A stretch of DNA of 43,153 nucleotides from the NCBI RefSeq assembly GCF_900659635.1, contig NZ_CAACVB010000042.1:1-43153 (forward strand). The letters are read 5' to 3'. Of the stretch, positions 7,613-15,504 are shown piece by piece. The translations under genes were made by a program, and so were the position numbers. The DNA comes from Actinomadura roseirufa. GTDB lineage: Bacteria > Actinomycetota > Actinomycetes > Streptosporangiales > Streptosporangiaceae. Numbering within the stretch: position 1 is the first letter of the stretch; the number at the start of each line of letters is the position of its first letter. The notes under the pieces are model-generated. The model did no database searches and was not told where the DNA came from. It saw nothing but the letters and a program-made list of their open reading frames with translations.

Positions 7613-9076
7613 GTGCCCCAGCCCCCCGGACTCAACGACGCTGAACGCCGCCTGTGGACGGCGTTCCCCGCCGGCACGACGGTCGTGCTCGGCGACGACC
7701 TGCCCGCCGGCCCGCATCCCGACCGGATCGTCCGCGCCGAGATCATCACCCGGCTGCTGCTCGGCGCCGGCGAGACCCGTCCCGGGGTGGTCGCGGCGGT
7801 TCGGCTGCGCGGCGCCTACGTCGTCGGCGCGCTCGACGTGTCGGGCGGCACGGTCGAGCACGAGCTCCGGCTGGAGCGGTGCCGGCTCCTGGAGCGGCCC
7901 GTCTTCGCCAACGCGCACACTCGCCAGCTCCGCCTGTCCGGCTGCCGGATGCCCGGCTTCGACGGCGGCGGCCTGCGCGCCGACGGCTACCTCAGCCTGT
8001 CCGGGTCGCGGATCGATGGCGAGGTGCGGCTGCCCCGCGCGCAGCTCGCGGGCGGCCTCCGGATGAACGGCACCACGATCATCGCGTCCGCGCCGGAGAA
8101 GTGGGCGCTGTTCAGCGGCGGCCTCGTCGTCGAGGTCGGCGCGTTCATCCGGAACGCCGACATCACCGGCGGGGTGCGGTTCGTCGGCGCGCGGATGAGC
8201 GGCGGGCTTTTCATGGAGGGCACGACGCTCCGCAACCCCGGCCGCATCGCCCTGGACGGGCAGAACATGGTCGTGGAGGACGCCGCCGAGTTCAGCCGCG
8301 ACTTCACCGCCCTCGGCACCATGCGGCTGCGCAGCGCCCGCTTCGAGGGCATCCTGTCGTTCTCCAGGGCCCTGCTGGACTCCTGCGACCCCGACCGGAT
8401 GGCGCTGCACGCCAGCCACATGCAGGCGAACGAGCTGCTGCTCCTGCCCAGGGAGAAGATCAAGGGCAGGGTCTCGCTGTCCTTCTCCCGGATCGACGTG
8501 ATCATGGACAGCCCGAAGTACTGGCCCGACCGGATGTACCTCAACGGCCTCACCTACGAGACGCTCCGCTCGAACGACGGCACGTTCAAGGACCGCCTGA
8601 ACTGGGTGGCGCTCGACCGGCATTTCCACCTCCAGCCCTACGAGCAGCTCGCGGCCTGGTACCACAGCGTCGGCTCGGACGACCTCGCCCGACGGGTACA
8701 GCTGGCCAAGCTGCGCACGCGCCGCCACAGGCAGAACCCGGTCGGCCGGACCTGGAGCCACGTCCTCGACTGGACGGTCGGCTACGGCTACCGGCCGTGG
8801 CTCGCGTTCGCCTGGTTCGGGGCGCTGCTGGCCACCGGCACCGCGGTCTTCTCCCTCGACGCCCCCAAACCGATCAAGCCGCCGGACGAGCGCCCGGCCT
8901 TCCACGCCCTCGTCTACAGCCTCGACCTGCTGATCCCCCTCGACACGTTCGGCCAGCAGCAGGCGTTCGACGCGGTCGGCTGGTCCCGCTGGGTCGCCTA
9001 CATCCTGGTCGCCACGGGCTGGGTCCTCGCCACCGCCCTCATCGCCGGCGTCACCCGCGTCCTGCGTCCAAGCTGA
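7613..9076 (+). CDS. membrane-attached pentapeptide/beta-helix-like protein
   Basis: 487 aa from the GTG at 7613, chosen because GAAAGG (7601-7606) sits six bases upstream; a GTG at 7607 is too close to it. Residues 60-330 carry irregular five-residue-like ladders (VRLRGAYVVGALDVSGG, LRLSGCRMPGFDGGGLRADG) that suggest a stacked beta-helix. After a soluble segment (ALDRHFHLQPYEQLAAWYH) come VGYGYRPWLAFAWFGALLATGTAVF and a second membrane helix near the C-terminus. Such proteins are often labelled membrane-associated oxidoreductase, but no redox cofactor motif is visible, so I do not adopt that. The GYG-x-R plus membrane-helix module also appears in the protein at 23547. Confidence 0.8.
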   Translation: MPQPPGLNDAERRLWTAFPAGTTVVLGDDLPAGPHPDRIVRAEIITRLLLGAGETRPGVVAAVRLRGAYVVGALDVSGGTVEHELRLERCRLLERPVFANAHTRQLRLSGCRMPGFDGGGLRADGYLSLSGSRIDGEVRLPRAQLAGGLRMNGTTIIASAPEKWALFSGGLVVEVGAFIRNADITGGVRFVGARMSGGLFMEGTTLRNPGRIALDGQNMVVEDAAEFSRDFTALGTMRLRSARFEGILSFSRALLDSCDPDRMALHASHMQANELLLLPREKIKGRVSLSFSRIDVIMDSPKYWPDRMYLNGLTYETLRSNDGTFKDRLNWVALDRHFHLQPYEQLAAWYHSVGSDDLARRVQLAKLRTRRHRQNPVGRTWSHVLDWTVGYGYRPWLAFAWFGALLATGTAVFSLDAPKPIKPPDERPAFHALVYSLDLLIPLDTFGQQQAFDAVGWSRWVAYILVATGWVLATALIAGVTRVLRPS

Positions 9077-9103
9077 CGTATTTAACTGCGATCCCGGCCC
9101 ACG

Positions 9104-9188
9104 GCGCTCGCTTCGTGACCGTGCTCGTGCGAGCGCGAATCGCTTCGCGATCTTCCCGGCGGGGCTCGCCTCCGGCATCGCCCCGCCG
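9104..9188 (+). repeat. intergenic hairpin element, copy A
   Basis: Three hairpins in 85 bases. GCGCTCGC 9104-9111 pairs with GCGAGCGC 9129-9136. ATCGC/GCGAT forms a small hairpin at 9139-9151. CGGCGGGGC 9157-9165 pairs with GCCCCGCCG 9180-9188 around the loop TCGCCTCCGGCATC. A second, inverted copy of the last two hairpins lies at 26101-26152. The rest of 9077-9422 shows no gene. The placement after a stop codon suggests a terminator or REP-like element. Confidence 0.7.
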
Positions 9189-9422
9189 CTCAGGTAGCGC
9201 GCTCGCGTGACGGCCGAGGCCACCGCACGGCAACCCCCATGCCAGCCCAAGCGAACCAACCAAGCAGCCCGACCTCCAGCAGCGTCCCGCCAGACGGGCC
9301 ACACGCTCGTGTTAGGGCGGAGGGCCGCTTTCAGGTGCGCGCCAGACCGGGCTCGGTGGGTCGGTCGGTCCGTCGTAACCGGTATGGGGTGGGCGGTGCG
9401 GGCGGGCCGGAGATCCACGAGA

Positions 9423-10211
9423 ATGGGCGGCATGGGCACGTACTTCATCACGGGGGCGACCGGCGGCATCGGGACCGCGGTCGCGGAGCTGCTGCGCGAG
9501 CGCGGCCATGACCTGATCCTCACCGGCCGCTCACCCGAGCGGCTCGACCGGCTGGCCGCGCGGCTGCGGACCGGCGCGCACGCCGCCACCCAGCTGATCA
9601 GCACGGGCCGGGGCGGCACCGGGCCGGGGGTGACGGGGCCGGGGGTGACGGGACCGGCGTCGCACCGCACCATCCGCACGATCCCCCTCGACCTGACCGA
9701 GCCGCGCCGCATCGAGGCGTCCCTCGCGCAGAGCGAGCTCCCCGGCCGCCTGGACGGGCTGATCCACGCCGCGGCCGTCGTGCACCTGTCCCCGATCGCC
9801 GAGCTCGAGGCGGACGAGTGGATCGACCACCTGTCGGTGAACCTGGTGTCGGCGGCCGAGCTGACCCGGCTGCTCCTGCCCGCGCTGCGCGCCGCCCAGG
9901 GGCACGTGGTGTTCGTCAACTCGACCGCCGGCCTGCGCGCCAAGCCGGAGTGGTCGGCGTACGCGGCGAGCAAGTTCGGCCTGCGCGCCCTCGCCGACGG
10001 CCTGCGCGCCGAGGAGTCCGACCTGCGCGTGACGTCGGTGTACCCGGGCCGCACGGCCACGGAGATGCAGCGCAGCGTCCGCGCGCAGGAGGGCCTCCCC
10101 TACGCCGAGGACGACTTCGCGGCGCCCGGGACCGTCGCCCGCGTGCTGGTGTCCGCGCTGGAGATACCGCGCGACGCGGTGATCTCGGACGTGCGGGTGC
10201 TGCCGAACTGA
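9423..10211 (+). CDS. short-chain dehydrogenase/reductase
   Basis: 262 aa. Start ATG 9423 has GGAG ten bases upstream; ATG 9432 is an alternative. Classical SDR motifs are present: TGATGGIG cofactor loop near residue 10, HAAAV in place of NNAG near 115, a catalytic Ser in FVNSTAG, and YAASK near 180. The substrate is unknown. An unusual low-complexity insert at about residues 62-78 (GPGVTGPGVTGP, encoded by a 15-bp tandem repeat near 9610-9655) lies in the loop after the second strand, away from the active site. The gene converges on the rhomboid gene with only four bases between stop codons, leaving no room for a separate terminator. Confidence 0.88.
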   Translation: MGGMGTYFITGATGGIGTAVAELLRERGHDLILTGRSPERLDRLAARLRTGAHAATQLISTGRGGTGPGVTGPGVTGPASHRTIRTIPLDLTEPRRIEASLAQSELPGRLDGLIHAAAVVHLSPIAELEADEWIDHLSVNLVSAAELTRLLLPALRAAQGHVVFVNSTAGLRAKPEWSAYAASKFGLRALADGLRAEESDLRVTSVYPGRTATEMQRSVRAQEGLPYAEDDFAAPGTVARVLVSALEIPRDAVISDVRVLPN

Positions 10212-10215
10212 CCCG

Positions 10216-10818
10216 CTAGGAGGCGGCCGTGTCGCGGCGCAGGAACCACGCGCCCAGCACCCCGCCGATCAGCCCGAACAGGTGGCCCTGCCATGAGATG
10301 GCGGGGTCGTTCGGGATGACGCCGAGGAGCATCGTCCCGTACACCGCGACCACGGCCACGGCGATCGCGATGTCGGGCAGCCTCCGCTCGAACAGCCCCC
10401 GGCCCACCAGGTAGCCGAAGAACCCGAAGATCAGGATGCTGGAGCCGAGGGTGTTCACCGAGCTGGTGAACCAGACCCCGAGGCCGCCCACCACGATGAT
10501 GACGAGGCTCGCGACGAGGAACTTGGCGATGCCCCGCATGGCGGCGAGGAAGCCGAGCACGAGGAACGGCACCGTGTTGGCCGCCAGGTGGTTCAGCCCG
10601 CCGTGCATGAACGGCGCGGTGAAGACGTCCGGCAGGTCGGCGACGTCCCGCGGCTGCAGGCCGAGCCGGTCGAGCCTGTTGTCGTCGACATAGACGTCGA
10701 AGAGCTCCAGCGCCCACATCACCGCGGTCACCGACCCGATCAGGATCGCCGCGGTCAGCGCGCGGGCGCCCTGCTCGGCGAACCCACGGGAACGCTGCTT
10801 GTCGGGGGTATGGCTCAT
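10216..10818 (-). CDS. rhomboid-family intramembrane serine protease
   Basis: 200 aa with six likely membrane helices. MHGGLNHLAANTVPFLVLG is the HxxxN segment of helix 2 (oxyanion side). The catalytic serine is in LGSSILIFGFFGYL, where the usual GASGA is GSSIL, so Ser is kept but the following Gly is replaced. The catalytic histidine is in WQGHLFGLIGG. Rhomboids cleave single-pass membrane proteins in the bilayer; the substrate is unknown. ATG start with a GGTGG ribosome site. The gene probably stands alone between the convergent SDR and the WhiB-like gene. Confidence 0.9.
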   Translation of the reverse strand: MSHTPDKQRSRGFAEQGARALTAAILIGSVTAVMWALELFDVYVDDNRLDRLGLQPRDVADLPDVFTAPFMHGGLNHLAANTVPFLVLGFLAAMRGIAKFLVASLVIIVVGGLGVWFTSSVNTLGSSILIFGFFGYLVGRGLFERRLPDIAIAVAVVAVYGTMLLGVIPNDPAISWQGHLFGLIGGVLGAWFLRRDTAAS

Positions 10819-10937
10819 GCTGCCACCGTAGATCGGGTTGCCCGCGCCGTCACGATGTCAACGCCCCGTCGTACCCGATCGTGCCCGGCGCCCTCCGCCG
10901 CGTCACCGCCCGTCCGTGGTTCCGGCGCGCCGTCCCG

Positions 10938-11267
10938 CTACGCCGCGGAGGCGTGCTCCGGCTCGGACGCGTCGCCGCGGACCACGATCACCGGCAGCCG
11001 CCGCCGCGCGGGCGCCTCGGCCGTCCGGCGCAGGTAGCGCCGCTCCTCCGGGGTCGTCCCGCCCCAGATCCCGTCCGGCTCGCCGACGCGCAGCGCCCAC
11101 GCCAGGCAGTCGGCCACGACGGGACAGTTCGCGCAGATCGCCTTGGCCGCGTCCTGCTGCTCGCGCAGCACGGGCGCGGAATAGCCGATCGGGAAGAACA
11201 GATCGGGATCGGCGCCGCGGCAGATGGCGTGATCCGTCCAGTGTTCCTCGTTCTCGTTGTTGTGCAT
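10938..11267 (-). CDS. WhiB-like iron-sulfur regulator
   Basis: 109 aa from the ATG at 11267, which follows GGGAG; the frame is open further but without a ribosome site. Four cysteines sit in the Wbl pattern: C at 16 (AICRGADPDLFFP), then CANC and DC near 46-55. The G-I-W-G-G turn and the basic TPEERRYLRR helix follow. The C-terminal tail (LPVIVVRGDASEPEHASAA) is longer than in WhiB1-type members and does not let me name the subclass. It should bind a [4Fe-4S] cluster and partner the main sigma factor. It is divergent from the GNAT gene, with two GTAGTACTAC palindromes between them. Confidence 0.92.
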   Translation of the reverse strand: MHNNENEEHWTDHAICRGADPDLFFPIGYSAPVLREQQDAAKAICANCPVVADCLAWALRVGEPDGIWGGTTPEERRYLRRTAEAPARRRLPVIVVRGDASEPEHASAA

Positions 11268-11327
11268 GGCTTCTCCCTGCGGCGGCGGGCCACCGGCAGT
11301 TCGCGGGTCGAGGTGATGTCCACCCAA

Positions 11328-11353
11328 CGTAGTACTACGGGCCGTAGTACTAC
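11328..11353. promoter_or_regulatory. twin palindromic operators between whiB-like and GNAT genes
   Basis: The perfect palindrome GTAGTACTAC occurs at 11329-11338 (extended to CGTAGTACTACG) and again at 11344-11353, 15 bases apart. It lies 61 bases from the WhiB-like start and 41 from the GNAT start. Two identical palindromes in a divergent intergenic region are a typical repressor site; the binding protein is unknown. Confidence 0.6.
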
Positions 11354-11394
11354 AAGTCGAGGCGGGCACTGCACCGTAACGTCCGGATAGCCTG

Positions 11395-11871
11395 GTGATT
11401 GTGCAGCGTGATCAAGAAGTGACCTTCCGCGAGGCAACGGCGGACGATCTGCCCCGGATCGTCCGGCTTCTGGCGGACGATCCCCTCGGCGCGACCCGCG
11501 AAACCCTCGCCGACGTGATCCCTGACGCCTACCTCGCCGCCTTCGCCGCCATCCAGAAGGACCCGAACAACGTCCTCGTCGTCGCCGAGGTCGGCGGCGC
11601 CCTGGCCGGCACGCTGCAGCTGACCTTCATCCCCAGCCTCACCTACACCGGCGGGGAGCGCGCCCAGATCGAGGGCGTCCGCGTCGCCGCCGAGCAGCGC
11701 GGCCACGGCGTCGGCCAGGCCCTCATCACCTGGGCCATCGACCAGGCCCGCGCCCGCGGCTGCCGTGTGGTGCAACTCACCACCGACCGCCAGCGCCCGG
11801 ACGCCATCCGCTTCTACCAGAAGATCGGCTTCCGCCCGTCCCACATGGGCATGAAGTACCACCTGACCTGA
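11395..11871 (+). CDS. GNAT-family N-acetyltransferase
   Basis: 158 aa. GTG starts at 11395 and 11401 are both possible and neither has a strong ribosome site. Acetyl-CoA binding motif A is EGVRVAAEQRGHGVGQALI (R/Q-x-x-G-x-G near residue 100), motif B is near RPDAIRFYQKIGFRPSH. Length and layout are standard for single-domain GNATs of the small-molecule or amino-group type. The acceptor is unknown. It is divergently arranged with the WhiB-like gene over the twin palindromes, suggesting joint control. Confidence 0.9.
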   Translation: MIVQRDQEVTFREATADDLPRIVRLLADDPLGATRETLADVIPDAYLAAFAAIQKDPNNVLVVAEVGGALAGTLQLTFIPSLTYTGGERAQIEGVRVAAEQRGHGVGQALITWAIDQARARGCRVVQLTTDRQRPDAIRFYQKIGFRPSHMGMKYHLT

Positions 11872-12212
11872 CCCCGGGACGACCCGACGGCGACCACCCC
11901 GGCCACGCGCCGGGGAAGCGCATCGCCGTCCCTTCCCTCGCATCCGGCACGACACGGTGCCCGCCCCTCCGGCGCGCCTCCTCAGAGCACCCGAGGACGC
12001 GCGGGTCGGTGACGCGCAACCCGTCGGGGAGCGGCCGACGTCGAACCACGCGCATCCAGATGTGCGCCAAGCGCAGCCAGCCTGCCCTCTGCATTCCTAT
12101 GGTCGTTCACCCTCGGAGATACCTTCCGGTCAAGAACGAGGCGGGGCCGTTTCGCCTGAACCGACACCGTTCGCCCCGCAGCTGACCGCACCAAGCACTA
12201 GCGTTGCAGTAA

Positions 12213-12239
12213 CTGTCCGTTGTCTTCTGTCACGGACAG
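12213..12239. promoter_or_regulatory. 8-bp inverted repeat upstream of the zinc-finger/methyltransferase island
   Basis: CTGTCCGT 12213-12220 and ACGGACAG 12232-12239 are exact reverse complements spaced by 11 bases, about 58 bases before the small gene's start. It could be an operator for the XRE regulator downstream or a leader hairpin. The remainder of 11872-12296 shows no convincing gene. Confidence 0.5.
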
Positions 12240-12296
12240 CATGGACCTTCAAAGCCCAATGCGGTGCCGGCCGTCTGGGCGAGCAGGGAGATGGAT

Positions 12297-12437
12297 GTGG
12301 GCAAACACGGCAAGCAGGTCGACTGCGGAATGTGCAACGGCACGGGAAAGATCAAGATGGGAGGCAACGGTGCAGGCGGACAGAAACAGGAGGTCATCTG
12401 TACAGGCTGCAGCGGGAGCGGTAAGCAAGGCTCATGA
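12297..12437 (+). CDS. 46-residue protein with two CxxCxGxG zinc-finger motifs
   Basis: GTG start at 12297 with GGAG (12287-12290) six bases upstream; an ATG at 12291 abuts the ribosome site and is less likely. The protein reads MGKHGKQVDCGMCNGTGKIK, a Gly/Gln-rich spacer, then VICTGCSGSGKQGS. The two motifs CGMCNGTG and CTGCSGSG are the CxxCxGxG knuckles of the DnaJ cysteine-rich domain, enough for one zinc site. The stop overlaps the methyltransferase start as ATGA, which implies translational coupling and argues strongly that this is a real gene. Role unknown: it may be a chaperone-like adaptor, the methyltransferase partner or its substrate. Confidence 0.8.
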   Translation: MGKHGKQVDCGMCNGTGKIKMGGNGAGGQKQEVICTGCSGSGKQGS

Positions 12438-13243
12438 AGGCGTCCGACATCCGGTTGGCCGTGCCGCGCGAGGACTTCGTGCCGGACGTGATCTGGGTTC
12501 GCCGGGATGACGGCTGGGCCGTCCCACTGAGCCGGAAGGACGATCCCGAGGAGTGGAACCGCCTTGTCGCGGGCGATGACCAGCCCGTCATCACCCAGGT
12601 CGACGACGGGGCCACGGACAAGGGCACGTGGCCGACCTCGTCCGGAAGCTCGCCGGAGATCATGGCGATCATGATCGACGCGCTGGACGTCCGACCGGGC
12701 ATGCGCGTCCTGGAGATCGGCACTGGAACCGGGTACAACGCGGCGGTCCTCGCCTGGCTTCTCGGAACCCCGAACGTGACCACCGTTGAGATCGACGCGA
12801 CGGTGGCGGAACACGCCCGCGACGCCCTTCGCGCCGCCGGGTACCCGGTCCGCGTCGTGACGGCGGACGGTCTGAAAGGCCACCCCGAGAACGCGCCCTA
12901 TGACCGGATCATCGTCACGGCCGCCGTGACCCACGTCCCTTACGCCTGGGTCGAGCAGACCAAGCCCGGCGGGATGATCCTTGCCCCCTGGGCGCCGACC
13001 TTCCATCCCGACTGGCCCCTGTGCCGCCTGACGGTTCAGGCGGACGCTACGGCGGAAGGGCGTTTCATCGGCCCTTCCTCGTTCATGCCCATGCGCGGGC
13101 AACGCTTCCCGCAGTCCGTCATGCACGAAGCGGAGGAAGAATGGACCCGCCTAGGCGAACCCGCTTTCGGACGGTTCGGAGTGACGGTCACCCCCACGGG
13201 ACAGCAGATCTGGCTGGACTCCAAGGAAAACGTGATCAAGTAG
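12434..13243 (+). CDS. PCMT-type SAM-dependent methyltransferase
   Basis: 269 aa, ATG start inside the ATGA overlap with the zinc-finger gene. SAM-binding motif I is MRVLEIGTGTGYNAAVLA near residue 90, motif post-I VTTVEIDATVAEHA, and motif II YDRIIVTAAVTHVP. TSSGSSPEIMAIMIDAL before motif I and WVEQTKPGGMILAPW after it are the protein-L-isoaspartate O-methyltransferase (PCMT) layout. The long N-terminal extension and C-terminal domain are not those of housekeeping PCMT. In actinomycetes this branch is often tied to ribosomal-peptide pathways or orphan regulatory islands. The substrate here is unknown. The gene is followed at once by the XRE regulator. Confidence 0.88.
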   Translation: MKASDIRLAVPREDFVPDVIWVRRDDGWAVPLSRKDDPEEWNRLVAGDDQPVITQVDDGATDKGTWPTSSGSSPEIMAIMIDALDVRPGMRVLEIGTGTGYNAAVLAWLLGTPNVTTVEIDATVAEHARDALRAAGYPVRVVTADGLKGHPENAPYDRIIVTAAVTHVPYAWVEQTKPGGMILAPWAPTFHPDWPLCRLTVQADATAEGRFIGPSSFMPMRGQRFPQSVMHEAEEEWTRLGEPAFGRFGVTVTPTGQQIWLDSKENVIK

Positions 13244-13287
13244 CGGCGCCCGCCCCAGCGGCGGGCGGCGAGAAGCTCTACGCGCTC

Positions 13288-14274
13288 ATGACCGAACGGC
13301 AGCTCAGCCAGCGCAAACTGGCCAAGCTCGTCCCCTGCCACTCCACCCACATCTCTAAGATCATCAATGGCGTCACGCGGCCCTCCACCGCCATCGCCGA
13401 ACGCCTCTACGTCCTACTGGACGCCGACGGCACCCTTACAGCCCTCACACCGCCCACACCCCGACGTGGTTCGGCGGATCAGGGCAAGGCCGCCATGGGT
13501 ACCAATAATCACGGAACCGATCCTGACTCCTGGGACGACGATGTGAAAGGGCGCGCTGCCCTTCAACTCCTCACCACGCTCGGCGTGAGCGCGGGCACCT
13601 TCGACATCACCCCCTTACAACGACTCGCCGACCTCGCTCTGACGGCCGTCCCCCGCGACCTGGACGACTGGCGTCTCGCCTGCCTCGACCACCTGCACGC
13701 CCTGCGCACCCGCCCCGCCGCCCAGGCCCGCGACGACCTGGTCACCGACCTGCTCGCCCTGGCCGAACAACTCAGAACCGCCAACACCGGAGATATCGTC
13801 GAGCTACGCCGAGTCCAGGCGGCCCTGACGATGATCCACGCACACCTGTCGTCCCGGCTCGGCGACAACGGAGCCGCCATCCGCTGGTGGCGCACCGCCC
13901 GCACCGCCGCCGACACCACCGGCGACCTCGACCTCCAACTCATGATCCGATGCGAAGAGGCCAAAGTGGGTCTCTACGGCCAGCGCGATCTGCACACGGT
14001 GCTGGCCCTCCTACAGGACGCGGATCGGATCGCCGGGGCGTCACCCTCGTTCTGGAAGGCCGACCTCGCGGGCACACGCGCCAAGGCCCTCTCCCTTCTG
14101 GGGAGGCACGACCAGGCACTGCAAGCCTTGAACGTCAACGTCGATTACGGCGGGCCCGACAAACCTCCCGACATCCTTCCCACTCTGTGGTCGGCCCCCG
14201 TACGCAACTTCCGCGAGGTGCTGGCCAAGACCGCGCCTGCCCCCGCCCTGATGCCCATCACACCCAGCACGTGA
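13288..14274 (+). CDS. XRE-family regulator with helical TPR-like C-terminal domain
   Basis: The first in-frame start is ATG 13288, giving 328 aa, but the HTH fold seems to begin earlier (GGEKLYALMTERQLS), in sequence open back to 13021 with no ATG, GTG or TTG close to it. So the annotated start may be short, or an unusual start or a sequence error may exist. HTH core: QLSQRKLAKLVPCHSTHISKI. The remaining 260 residues are helical repeats like the TPR sensor domains of peptide-responsive XRE regulators. A TTA leucine codon at 13615, rare in such genomes, hints at bldA-type control. It probably controls this island. Confidence 0.8.
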   Translation: MTERQLSQRKLAKLVPCHSTHISKIINGVTRPSTAIAERLYVLLDADGTLTALTPPTPRRGSADQGKAAMGTNNHGTDPDSWDDDVKGRAALQLLTTLGVSAGTFDITPLQRLADLALTAVPRDLDDWRLACLDHLHALRTRPAAQARDDLVTDLLALAEQLRTANTGDIVELRRVQAALTMIHAHLSSRLGDNGAAIRWWRTARTAADTTGDLDLQLMIRCEEAKVGLYGQRDLHTVLALLQDADRIAGASPSFWKADLAGTRAKALSLLGRHDQALQALNVNVDYGGPDKPPDILPTLWSAPVRNFREVLAKTAPAPALMPITPST

Positions 14275-14297
14275 CGCTCACACCGCCGTGCACGTCC

Positions 14298-14349
14298 TGA
14301 GCAAGCTTGCTCACTTCTGCCCATGGGGGCTCCACGTGCCACTGGAGCC
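14298..14349. terminator. palindrome and hairpin between convergent genes
   Basis: TGAGCAAGCTTGCTCA (14298-14313) is a perfect 16-base palindrome. GGCTCCA 14328-14334 pairs with TGGAGCC 14343-14349. They lie between the XRE stop and the stop of the minus-strand CU044_5270 gene, so a bidirectional terminator is the simplest reading. Confidence 0.5.
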
Positions 14350-14416
14350 GGGGGCGAAAGGGGTTTATGCCCGGGTGGGAGGACGTCCGTTGTCGCGGGC
14401 CTGGGGCGGCCGTCGG

Positions 14417-15493
14417 TCAGGGGGTGCTGGTCTTTGGGGGGTCGTTGGTCCAGCGGGCGGCCAGGGCGGCGCGGTAGGTGAGGACGTCGCCTGCGGTGCG
14501 GACGCCTTGGCGGCCGATCCGGCCGGAGCGGGTCGCGACCTCCTGGGTGGACAGCAGGCGGCCGGTCGCGCGGTCGACGACCAGCCAGCGCTCGGTGCCC
14601 GGCCTTTCGGGCTCGCGCAGCGCGACCGCCGACCCCGGGCGCCCGAGCGCGTCCGTCACCGGGCCGATCTCGCGGAGGCCGGGCAGCCCGACGAGCATCC
14701 GGTAGGCGGCGGAGCGCACCTTGGGCGGGGCGGGAGCCTCCAGGAGCAGTGTCTCCGCGTCGGCGAACAGCCAGCCCGCGTCGCTTATCGCGCCCTCCTT
14801 TGCGGGACCACGGTTCCGGCGCAGGTGGTCGCGCAGCGCGGCCGGCTCGGTGGGCAGCGTGCGCAACTGGTCCGCCGTCACCTTGCGCCCTGACAGCATG
14901 AAGGTGAGCTCTTCTTGGAGCTTCTGGACGCCGCCGCCACTCGCCCGGGAACTCAGCGTTCCCTGAAGCCCCCCCACGGTTTCGGACCAGGTGCCGGGCG
15001 CACCGTCCCGGCGCCAGGTCTGGCGGTCGACCGGACGCCACGGGTGCCAGCCGCTGAAGCGGTCGCCCTGGTAGGACGGTTTGCCGGTCCACTGCCGGAC
15101 GTCGTTGTTCGCCTCGATGACGTATGAACGCCCCGGCTTGCCGACAACGCGGGTCGTGCCGATCTGGAGGTGGGTCGTCCAGAACCGGCCGGTTCCCTGC
15201 GGGGCCGAGCCGATCCGTTCGGCGGCGGCCACCAGGATGTTGCCGGACGGCTCGGGCGCCGCCGGTGCCGGGGCATCGCCGTCGCGTAGGGAGGGGATCG
15301 CCACGGCGGCGGCAGCGGCGAGGACGGACGCCGTGGCCAGCAGGCCACCGGTGCGTCGCCGGCGGCTCCTCACCCGGGGCCTGGCCGTCCCCTGGGCGGC
15401 GGCCGTCAGGCGGGAGCGCGCCGCCTGGACGGTGGCGTCGGTGAGCCCGGGGGGAGGGTCCATCAGGTTCTTGATCTCATCGAGGTCGTTCAT
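14417..15493 (-). CDS. CU044_5270-family membrane protein, probable anti-sigma partner
   Basis: 358 aa from the ATG at 15493, which follows GGGAGAG; ATG 15508 overlaps the sigma stop but has no ribosome site. N-terminal cytoplasmic segment of about 45 residues with a basic RVRSRRRR stretch, one membrane helix (LLATASVLAAAAAVAIPSL), then a large extracytoplasmic domain with GNILVAAAERIGSAP and ...RTAGDVLTYRAALAARW at the end. This is the architecture of actinobacterial proteins paired with ECF sigma factors. No zinc-binding HxxxCxxC motif is visible, so its anti-sigma function is inferred from position. A paralogue lies at 26195. Confidence 0.85.
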   Translation of the reverse strand: MNDLDEIKNLMDPPPGLTDATVQAARSRLTAAAQGTARPRVRSRRRRTGGLLATASVLAAAAAVAIPSLRDGDAPAPAAPEPSGNILVAAAERIGSAPQGTGRFWTTHLQIGTTRVVGKPGRSYVIEANNDVRQWTGKPSYQGDRFSGWHPWRPVDRQTWRRDGAPGTWSETVGGLQGTLSSRASGGGVQKLQEELTFMLSGRKVTADQLRTLPTEPAALRDHLRRNRGPAKEGAISDAGWLFADAETLLLEAPAPPKVRSAAYRMLVGLPGLREIGPVTDALGRPGSAVALREPERPGTERWLVVDRATGRLLSTQEVATRSGRIGRQGVRTAGDVLTYRAALAARWTNDPPKTSTP

Positions 15494-15504
15494 GTTCTCT
15501 CCCG

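Noticed and set aside
6692..10060. Minus-strand open frame of 1122 codons
   Set aside because: It runs antisense to spo0M, the beta-helix protein and the SDR, is Arg/Pro/Gly/Val-biased with no domain, and reflects lack of stop codons in GC-rich DNA.
13225..13245. Programmed -1 frameshift joining methyltransferase and XRE gene
   Set aside because: The frame relation would allow it, but GGAAAAC does not keep codon-anticodon pairing after slippage and no stimulatory structure is evident; the missing start is noted instead.
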